From assembly GCA_947598205.1 (NCBI GenBank), contig CANQFB010000003.1, positions 62,001 to 126,000 of the forward strand: DNA of 64,000 bases. Reading direction: 5' to 3'. The stretch comes from an uncultured Clostridia bacterium (lineage in GTDB: Bacteria; Bacillota; Clostridia; Christensenellales; Borkfalkiaceae). Positions 52,097 to 60,000 of the stretch are shown piece after piece. Position numbers and translations under genes: made by a program. Numbering within the stretch: position 1 is the first letter of the stretch; each line of letters begins with the position of its first letter. The notes beneath the pieces are model-generated. The model saw only the letters and a list, made by a program, of their open reading frames with translations. It searched no databases and had not been told where the DNA came from.

Positions 52097-53612
52097 CGGT
52101 ATCCTCCCGCTCCGTCTTGACGGCCTGTTTCTCGCGGTTGAAGCGGATGTCGGGGTATTGCACCCTGTGATGATGGACGCCCGAGAGCGCCTCGACGAGG
52201 GTCATCTTGATGGTGGAAAGTTCCTTGATGGTGATGTCGCATTCGTCGAACTGCTTGAGATCCATGCGCTCCTCGATGATGGAGCGGCAGAGCTTTTCGA
52301 CGTTCTCGGGCGAACGGTCGGCATTCGCGCGGGTGGCCGCCTCGGCCGCGTCCGCGATCATGATGATGGCCGCGATCTTGGTCTGCGGGGTGGGCCCGAG
52401 ATAGCTGAAATCTTTAAGGTCGGCGTCGCCCGAATAGCGCACCGCCTTGTCGTAGAAGAATTTGATGGGCAAAGTCCCGTGGTGTTCGCGGGCGACGTCG
52501 GCGATCTCCTTGGGAAGATGGTTCTGCACGAGAAGGTCGTAGCCGTCGCGGGTGTGGGAGCGGATGATGTCGGCCGAGAGCTCGGGCGTGATCTCGTTAT
52601 GCACATTGTAATCGGAGGTCTGGTTCTCGGTGAAGCAATCGGGCTGTTTGAGCTTGCCCACGTCGTGATAGTAGGCCGCGGCGCGGGCGAGCTCGGCATT
52701 TTCGCCGATGGCCACCGCACAGCTCTCGGCGAGCTGGGCGACGATGAGGGAGTGGTTGAAGGTGCCGGGGGCCTCTTTCTTTAGGCGGACGAGGAGCGAG
52801 GCGTTGGTGCTCGTCAGCTCGCGCAGACGGAAGGAGGTGAGGCGGTTGAAGACCACCTCGAAGAGGGGCATGAAGGCGATCGCCCCCACCGACGAGACGA
52901 TGCAACCCAAAATCTGGTAGCCGACGGAAGAGACGTAGTCGATCCAATTATAACTGCCGTTGGGGATCTGGAAGAAAAAGATGATGAGCGCCGTCGGCAC
53001 GGCAAAGAGAAATCCCGTGAGCAGGAGCATGATGCGCGTCTTGACCTTGTTCGCGACGAACACGGCGAAAGTTCCCGAGACGAAGCCGAGAAGCATGGTC
53101 GTATAGACGAGTTCGGCCTGCCTCTCCCCGCCGACGACGAGCGCGGCGTTGTTGCCGAACAGATCGACGGAGAACATGAGGAAGACGAAGAGGAAGTTCA
53201 AAAAGAGCGCCTGCCGCCTGTTCTTCAAGAAGAGCCACAAAAGGGCGAACATCGCATAGGGACGGGCGTAGATGGAGACGAACCTGCCGAAGATATAGCA
53301 GAGGATGGCCGAGAAGATGATGACGGAAAAGAAGAGGGCGACGTTGGAGAGCTTATAGAGAAACTCCCTGTCCTCGAAATAGAAATAGAAATATCCGATG
53401 CCGAAGAGGAAGAAGAGGGAGACGACGATGGAGAATACATCGGAGAAGTGTGCGGAAAAGTATGTCTTCCACCCCGAGGGATCGTTGACGACCATCATCA
53501 GGAAGACGACGACGAGCACCATCGCATAGCAGGCCAAAAAGACGAACGCGCTCGCGACGAGCCGCCTCTTATCCCGTTCGTTCTTCCTGCCGAGTTCGGT
53601 CACTGCTTTCAT
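52089..53612 (-). CDS. pgpH: PgpH-like 7TM-HD phosphohydrolase (short form)
   Basis: PgpH-type proteins hydrolyse the second messenger c-di-AMP. The 507-residue protein has one N-terminal membrane helix (about 21-42), then about seven further helices (to about 275) and a cytoplasmic HD domain. The HD domain shows FNHSLIVAQLAESCA, AAAYYHDVGKLKQPD with the HD pair, HTRDGYDLL and REHHG. Standard PgpH is about 700 residues; the extracellular 7TMR-HDED domain between the first and second helix is missing. Lying between phoH and ybeY is the standard location. Confidence 0.93.
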   Translation of the reverse strand: MKAVTELGRKNERDKRRLVASAFVFLACYAMVLVVVFLMMVVNDPSGWKTYFSAHFSDVFSIVVSLFFLFGIGYFYFYFEDREFLYKLSNVALFFSVIIFSAILCYIFGRFVSIYARPYAMFALLWLFLKNRRQALFLNFLFVFLMFSVDLFGNNAALVVGGERQAELVYTTMLLGFVSGTFAVFVANKVKTRIMLLLTGFLFAVPTALIIFFFQIPNGSYNWIDYVSSVGYQILGCIVSSVGAIAFMPLFEVVFNRLTSFRLRELTSTNASLLVRLKKEAPGTFNHSLIVAQLAESCAVAIGENAELARAAAYYHDVGKLKQPDCFTENQTSDYNVHNEITPELSADIIRSHTRDGYDLLVQNHLPKEIADVAREHHGTLPIKFFYDKAVRYSGDADLKDFSYLGPTPQTKIAAIIMIADAAEAATRANADRSPENVEKLCRSIIEERMDLKQFDECDITIKELSTIKMTLVEALSGVHHHRVQYPDIRFNREKQAVKTEREDTDA

Positions 53613-54571
53613 GATCTGTCCTCCTTCTTTCGTTTGTTTTCGTCCCGCTCATAGGCCTTGACGATGCGGGAGACGAGCGGATGGCGCACGACGTCGCGCT
53701 CGGTGAGCTTGCACACGGCGATGTCCTCGACGCCGTCCAGAATTTTGACGGCGTGCGAAAGGCCGCTCTTCTTGCCGTCGGGAAGGTCGGTCTGCGTGAG
53801 ATCGCCCGTGACGACCATCCTGCTCCCCTCGCCGAGGCGGGTCAAAAACATCTTCATCTGCTCGCGGGTGGCGTTCTGCGCCTCGTCGAGAATGACGAAT
53901 GCGTCGGTGAGCGTCCTTCCGCGCATATAGGCGAGGGGCGCGACTTCGATCGTGCCCTTCTCCATGAGCTTTGCATATGTCTCGGGGCCGAAGAGCTCCT
54001 GAAGCGCATCGTAGAGGGGGCGGAGGTAGGGATCTACTTTGGTCTGCAGATCCCCGGGAAGGAAGCCGAGCTTTTCGCCCGCCTCCACCGCGGGGCGCGT
54101 GAGAATGATCCGATCCACCTGTTTGCCCTTATAGGCGGCGACGGCGAGGCAGACGGCGAGATAGGTCTTGCCCGTGCCCGCAGGTCCGACGCCGAAGGTG
54201 ACGGTATGGCTTCCGACGGCTTCGACATATTTCTTCTGCCCCACCGTCTTGCACTTGACGGGCTTGCCCTTGGCCGTGATCGCGACGACGCCCTTCATCA
54301 CCCCCTCGATCTCGGCGGCGTTTCCGTCCCGTGCGAGTTCGATGCAATAGGTAAGGCGGGTGCGGTCGATCTCCTCACCCGCGTCGATCACTTTCAGAAG
54401 GCTCTCGGCGACGGCCGCGGCCACTTCGGCCCCCTCTCCGTCGAAGGAGAGGACGGTGCCGTCGACATGGACGAGGACGCCGAGCTCCTGCGTGATGATC
54501 TTGATATTTTCGTCGAATGTGCCGAGCACCTTTTGCAGCTTGTCCAGCGTGCCCGTATCGATGGATGCCAA
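53609..54571 (-). CDS. phoH: PhoH-family ATPase
   Basis: A 320-residue PhoH-like protein with Walker A GPAGTGKTYLAVCLAV and Walker B AFVILDEAQNATREQ, plus the N-terminal region (LVHVDGTVLSFDGEGAEVAA) resembling a KH-like fold. Probable role in RNA metabolism or ribosome maturation together with ybeY and era, which follow. Confidence 0.96.
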   Translation of the reverse strand: MASIDTGTLDKLQKVLGTFDENIKIITQELGVLVHVDGTVLSFDGEGAEVAAAVAESLLKVIDAGEEIDRTRLTYCIELARDGNAAEIEGVMKGVVAITAKGKPVKCKTVGQKKYVEAVGSHTVTFGVGPAGTGKTYLAVCLAVAAYKGKQVDRIILTRPAVEAGEKLGFLPGDLQTKVDPYLRPLYDALQELFGPETYAKLMEKGTIEVAPLAYMRGRTLTDAFVILDEAQNATREQMKMFLTRLGEGSRMVVTGDLTQTDLPDGKKSGLSHAVKILDGVEDIAVCKLTERDVVRHPLVSRIVKAYERDENKRKKEDRS

Positions 54572-54580
54572 AATTCCTCC

Positions 54581-55441
54581 CTATGCGAGGCCCAAGGCGG
54601 CCGTGGAACGTGCGATCCCCCCGACGCGGTAGCCCCGCTCTGTTTTTCCGATCTGAAGATTTTCAAGTTCCCCGAAATCGAGGTAGGCCTGTGCGAGCGC
54701 CTCTTTCTCGGAGAGCGCATATTCCCGCTCCGCCCGATAGCGCACCGTGACGCGCGCAATGACGCAGACCTCCCGCCGTTCCTCTCCGAAGAGGGCATAG
54801 CCTTCGACGACGACCTCGCCCGCCTTCACGGCGTCCCCCTCGCAAAAGAGCGGAGCGCCCCGCAGGACGACAAGTTCCTCGATCGTCCCGCTCGCGGGCG
54901 CGAGAAGGGGAAGGCTCGGGCGCTTTTGCGCCCCGTCGCCCACCTCTACGTCTATGGTGAGCACGCCGCCCCGCCGTTTGAAGGAACAGAATTCCACGCG
55001 GTCCAGCCCGAGGATCTTCGCCGTGAGCGGGCCCGTATCCGCGGGAAAGGCGGAGAAGGTGCGCACGCCCTCTTCGCTTAAGATCTGCAAGATCTCCCGC
55101 TCGTAGTATGCGCCGCTTCCCGAAATTTCCACCTTGAGGACGCGGCTCTCCAAAAAGAGCGTTGCGCCCAGAAACACGGCCGCGCCGAGGATGAGCCCCG
55201 CCGCGCGCCCCGCCAGCTCGAGAAGACGGGCTCCGCCGCGATTGGAGATATTTTTTACATTATAACACGAACCGCGTAAAATTGCAAAGGCTTTTTTGCG
55301 GTCTTTCGCCGCAATGCGGATGCGGACGGAAGTTTTCCCCAAACATTTCGCCGAGAGCACGCAGACGCCCGCCCGCGCGAGTTTATCGACGGCGCGATGG
55401 GCGGAAAGGCTCTCCACCGTAAATTCCACAAAAGAGAGCAT
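54581..55441 (-). CDS. yqfD: Sporulation protein YqfD
   Basis: YqfD is part of the sporulation set controlled by sigma-E in Bacillus and Clostridium. The 286-residue protein starts at 55441 (MLSFVEFTVE). It has a basic N-terminal domain, one membrane helix (about 75-97) and a C-terminal domain rich in short strands, with LRGAPLFCEGDAVKAGEVVV, a lysM/biotinyl-like turn. It pairs with yqfC upstream. Its presence argues that the lineage is, or was, spore-forming. Confidence 0.9.
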   Translation of the reverse strand: MLSFVEFTVESLSAHRAVDKLARAGVCVLSAKCLGKTSVRIRIAAKDRKKAFAILRGSCYNVKNISNRGGARLLELAGRAAGLILGAAVFLGATLFLESRVLKVEISGSGAYYEREILQILSEEGVRTFSAFPADTGPLTAKILGLDRVEFCSFKRRGGVLTIDVEVGDGAQKRPSLPLLAPASGTIEELVVLRGAPLFCEGDAVKAGEVVVEGYALFGEERREVCVIARVTVRYRAEREYALSEKEALAQAYLDFGELENLQIGKTERGYRVGGIARSTAALGLA

Positions 55442-55443
55442 GG

Positions 55444-55701
55444 CTATTCCTCCCGCGCGACGCAATAGATCTCGCCGAGGACGGCGGCGTCGCCCGCATA
55501 ATATTTGCCGAGGGTAAGTTCCCGCCCCTCGACGCGCACTCCCCCGCTTCGGCCGAGAAAGACGATGCGCTCCGCGGAAAATTCCTTGATCCGTTTCACG
55601 TTCTGGAAGTATCCCCCTCTGCCGTCTACGACGCTGTATTGCACGCGGGCGGCGTCCCCCTCCCCGCCGAGCAGTTTGAAAATTTCCTCTCTGAGTCTCA
55701 T
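55444..55701 (-). CDS. yqfC: Sporulation protein YqfC
   Basis: An 85-residue YabP/YqfC-family protein with the ERIVFLGRSGGVRVEGREL and AAVLGEIYCVA strands typical of the family. ATG at 55701; an upstream TTG is possible. It lies 2 bp before yqfD. Confidence 0.88.
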   Translation of the reverse strand: MRLREEIFKLLGGEGDAARVQYSVVDGRGGYFQNVKRIKEFSAERIVFLGRSGGVRVEGRELTLGKYYAGDAAVLGEIYCVAREE

Positions 55702-55863
55702 CAAGTATGTATATGCTTCAAAAATTTCTTTTCGACAAGCAAAAAGAAATTTTTGAGGAAATAATCGTCTGCGCCTTCATATATGCCCTCGGGATGACGC
55801 GGACGACACGACGCCTATTGCGCTTATACGCATTTCGCGTAGGATAAGCAAAAATTGCATACG

Positions 55864-55893
55864 CAAAAAAGCACGCCAACGAGGCGTGCTTTT
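55864..55893 (-). terminator. Terminator after gap
   Basis: GCACGCC-tcgtt-GGCGTGC followed by six T on the minus strand. The rest of the 206-bp gap before yqfC holds no recognisable feature. Confidence 0.9.
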
Positions 55894-55907
55894 CCCTTAA
55901 ACAATTC

Positions 55908-56933
55908 TTATTTAAGTTCGGCGAAATACTTGATGGTGCGGACCATCTGCGAGGTGTAGCTGTTCTCGTTATCGTACCATGCGACGACCTGCACCTGATA
56001 GGTATCGTCGTCGATCTTGGCGACCATGGTCTGCGTGGCGTCGAAGATAGAGCCGTGGGTCTCGCCGATAATATCGGAGGAGACGAGCTGTTCCTCGGTG
56101 TAGCCGAAGGAATCGGAGGCGGCGGCCTTCATGGCGGCGTTGATGCTCTCCTTGGTCACGTCGTTGCCCTTGACGACGGCGACGAGGATGGTCGTCGAAC
56201 CGGTGGGCACGGGGACGCGCTGGGCGGAGCCGATGAGCTTGCCGTTGAGGGCGGGAATGACGAGGCCGATGGCCTTGGCCGCGCCCGTCGAGTTGGGAAC
56301 GATGTTGACGGCGGCCGCTCTCGCACGGCGGAGATCGCCCTTTCTATGCGGGCCGTCGAGCACCATCTGGTCGCCCGTGAAGGCGTGGACGGTGGTCATG
56401 ATCCCCGAGACGATGGGATAGGTGTTGTTCAGCGCGTTCGCCATGGGGGCGAGGCAGTTGGTGGTGCAACTTGCGGCGGAGATGATGGTATCCGTCGTTT
56501 TGAGCGTGCCCTCGTTGACGCCGAAGACGATGGTGGGAAGATCGTTTCCCGCAGGGGCGGAGATGATGACCTTCTTTGCGCCCGCATCGATGTGGGCCTG
56601 CGACTTCGCCTTGGAGGTATAGAAGCCCGTGCACTCCAACACGACGTCGACGTCGAGTTCCTTCCAGGGAAGGTTCACGGCATCCTTTTCCTTATAGATA
56701 CGGATGGTGGTGCCGTCGACGGTGAGCGTCCCCTCTTCGTCGTTTGCGGAGACTTTATCCGCGAGGGCGTATCTGCCCTGCGCGCTGTCGTACTTCAAAA
56801 GATGTGCGAGCATGGTGGGGCTCGTAAGGTCGTTGATCGCGACGATCTCATACCCTTTTGCACGGAACATCTGACGGAATGCGAGACGGCCGATCCTGCC
56901 GAAACCGTTGATCGCAACTTTTACGTTTGCCAT
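55908..56933 (-). CDS. gap: Glyceraldehyde-3-phosphate dehydrogenase
   Basis: Gap oxidises glyceraldehyde-3-phosphate with NAD in glycolysis. The 341 residues include NAD-binding [20 protein letters not shown], the active Cys loop [18 protein letters not shown] and the C-terminal [17 protein letters not shown]. It stands alone with its own promoter and terminator; no pgk or tpi follows. Confidence 0.98.
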   Translation of the reverse strand: MANVKVAINGFGRIGRLAFRQMFRAKGYEIVAINDLTSPTMLAHLLKYDSAQGRYALADKVSANDEEGTLTVDGTTIRIYKEKDAVNLPWKELDVDVVLECTGFYTSKAKSQAHIDAGAKKVIISAPAGNDLPTIVFGVNEGTLKTTDTIISAASCTTNCLAPMANALNNTYPIVSGIMTTVHAFTGDQMVLDGPHRKGDLRRARAAAVNIVPNSTGAAKAIGLVIPALNGKLIGSAQRVPVPTGSTTILVAVVKGNDVTKESINAAMKAAASDSFGYTEEQLVSSDIIGETHGSIFDATQTMVAKIDDDTYQVQVVAWYDNENSYTSQMVRTIKYFAELK

Positions 56934-56969
56934 TGGTGTTTATCCTCCGAAATGAATTTTTTCGTCCTC

Positions 56970-56998
56970 ATTATAGCACGCTTTTTTTGCCCCGTCAA
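56970..56998 (-). promoter_or_regulatory. SigA-type promoter for gap
   Basis: On the minus strand TTGACG (56998-56993), a 17-bp spacer and TATAAT (56975-56970). Confidence 0.85.
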
Positions 56999-57044
56999 CG
57001 CTTTTTTTCCGAATTTTTCCAAGCGGTGACATTTTCGGGAAAAG

Positions 57045-57075
57045 ATAAAAAGGAGCGGACCGAAGCCCGCCCCTT
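57045..57075 (-). terminator. Terminator after the giant lipoprotein gene
   Basis: AAGGGGCGGGC-ttcg-GTCCGCTCCTT with G-T pairs, then TTTTATC on the minus strand. Confidence 0.8.
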
Positions 57076-57091
57076 TGTGCGCTGTTTGCTT

Positions 57092-60000
57092 TTACATGGC
57101 CTTGAAATCGGTGACGTTGAGCCCGTAGCCGATCCTGAAACGGAAGATCCTGTCGCCGTACTTTTCGGTGGGAACGGTGAAGGTGACGTTGTAGGGATAG
57201 GCGTTTTCGTAGATGGCCTTGCCCTCGAGCGTCGTCGTGACGCCGCCCACCGTCTCGTCGATCTGCACGAAGAACCATGTGTCCGATTTGAAGTTATCGA
57301 CGGACGCATACACCCAGACGGTGTAGGTATCGTTTATCACAGTCTTTACTGCCTTGCCCGCCCGTTCGCAGGTATATTCAAACGTACCTTCCAGAAGGTC
57401 CACGCTGATACGGATCCTGTAGTAAGCCGTCTCGTCTATGCTCTTATCGGTATATACGGCGAAGACGGAACCCGAAAGGTATTCCGCACGGCGCGCAATT
57501 GTCGCGCGGAAGGTCTGCCCTTCGACATCTTTGAACTCGCCCTCGACGGTGACGACGAAGTTGCCGCCCGCATCCTTTTGGGAGACGATATGCACCGTAC
57601 TGCCGTCTGAGGCCTCGCCCTCGAAGTCCACTTCGAGGATATAATCCTCGATCGTGACGGAGGTGATGTTGCCGCCCGCGTCCTTGGAGGGCTTGATGCG
57701 GAAGGTGAGCCCTTCGGCGGGGTCGTAACCGTCTACGACGAAGAAGAGGTAATCTTCGCCCTCTTCATGCCAATCCCCCTTGGCGAAATAGGTGCGCACG
57801 CCCGCCGCGGAGCCGGGCGCCGTGAAGCGGATCCACATATCCTGAAGCGTTCCCTTATCGTCGTAACCGAAGAAGACGGTACGGTCTGTATCCTGCGAGG
57901 GGGCTTCCTTGAGGGTGAGGTATCTCTCCCCCTCATAGGTGAAGGAATAGCGGTACGCGAGCGCCTCTTCGTCGAGCTCGGCCGAAATACTGATGCTGAC
58001 GCGCCAGATCTCGCCCGGGATCGTCCCGATGGCCGTATCGAAATAATAGACGTTCTCGCCGAGCCAGCCGCATTCGGCCGTATCGAAGAGGATGTTCTGC
58101 CCGTTGACGCCGACGAAAGAGCCGTTCCTCATGGAGACGTTTCCATTCTCATCCTGCGTGATGCGCACGGAACTCCCGTTTGCGCCCTCGATGAATTCGT
58201 CGAAGCGTACGGGGGCTTCTTCGACCTCGTACGTCCCCTCCCCGAGGGTGAGGAGATAGCGGCGCAGGCCGACCGTGAGTTCTGCCCTGCCGCCTTCCGT
58301 GCGCACGAGCCCCTTCTCACCCTTGTAAGTACCGAGGAGAGGGAACTGTCTGCCGAGGACGACGGAGAATGTGCCTTGTTCGCCGTTCTCATAGGTGAGC
58401 GTTTCGCCCTCATGCCTGAAGGTCCGCTCCGTGCCGCCGAACGCGCCCGAAAGGGTCTCGTCCGCAAGCGTCGCCGCAGAGGTGGTGAAATTGCCTTCGT
58501 GCCCTTCGGAGGGGTCGGTGTAGCTGTAGACGGTGATCGCGCCGTTTTTGCATTCATATGCGCCGAAGTAACGCCCGTTCACGGAGACGAGGCCGTCGAG
58601 GAAGATGCGCTCGAGGGTATCTGCCGCATACCATGCGCCTCCCTCTTCGCCCGCTTCCGCAAAGTAGACGTTGCGGTTGAAGGTATCGCCCACGGGGATG
58701 TTTGTCAGTCCCGTATAGCCCTTACTGCCGTTGATCCAAGCCTTATGGACATAGAAGGCCTTGAGGGCCGCGAGGCTCTGTACGCGCACGGTGAAATCGA
58801 TGTCCGAGCGGAACGTCCCGCCCGAATAGTAGATCCCGAACACGCCTATGCCGCCGAGGTCGGGAGCGGAGGTCTTGTTGCCGAGAATGAGGCGGAAAGT
58901 GCCCGCGGGAGCCGTCTCGAGCGGATCGGTAAAGCAGCTCTCGAAGGCGCGGTCGCCGATCTCCGTCACCTCGCCCAGCGTGAGCTCGGCGAGCGAGTAA
59001 CAGAATGCGAAGGCCTGCCTTCCCACATAGGTCGCCTTGGGGAAGGATGCGGCCGTAAGATTGTCGCAATAGAGGAAGGCCTGATCGCCGATCCTCCCGA
59101 CATTCTCCCCTCCCGTGACGGAGGAGAGGGTGGAACCGTCGAAGGCGCGGTCGCCGATCTCGGTGACGCCGCCCAAATCGATGCTCGCGATCTGCGCGTC
59201 GATGAATGCGCCCCTGCCGATCTTCTTGACGTCGGGGTCGGAGATGACGACGTTGACCGAACTGCCCGCATAGGCGAGGAGCACGTCCCCTTCGACGACG
59301 AAATCTTCCTCATAGCGGGAGAAAGTCCCCGCCGCCCTATCCGCGAGGAAGTAGACGGTCTCGCCCCCCGCGGTGAGGCGGACGACGTTCTGCCCGAGCG
59401 ATGCAAACTCCCCTTCCCTGCGGCGGCCGCGGGCGTCGATCCAGACGGCGGTGTCGTACCCGTTGAGGGAGAGCACCGACCAATCGCTGTTGACGAACAC
59501 CCCGTCGCGCCGCTCGAGATAGGCATAGTAGACCGCATAGGAGACGTTCTGCCTGCTCGAACTCTCGGTATATTCACTGCACGTAAAGGTGAAGGTGGGA
59601 TATTCTGCCGCGTTTTCGTGAGTGGGATCGGGCGTGAAACGGAAGATGCCGTCCTCCGTCTCTTCATAGCTCCCCGTCACGAGAATGGTCCCCGTCTCGG
59701 GGCGGTCGGGCGTGACGGCGTTGGGCACGAACAGGGTCGCCCCGCCGTAGCCGTCGAGCGCGAGGCGGAGGGCGGTGTTGACCTCCCGCTTAAGCGCGTC
59801 GATCTGATAATAGTTGCCCACTTCCGCGCCCTGAATGAGGAAAGTCCCCGTCGCATCGTCTACGCGGAAGGTAAATTCATACAGGCCGCCGTCCGTGCCT
59901 GTATATTCAAAGATCACGGTATCGGCGATGTGGTTGCCGAAGAAATCGAGATCCTCCGAACGCTGTGCGTCGCCCGTCCAGCGCCTTCCCGCCGCATCGG

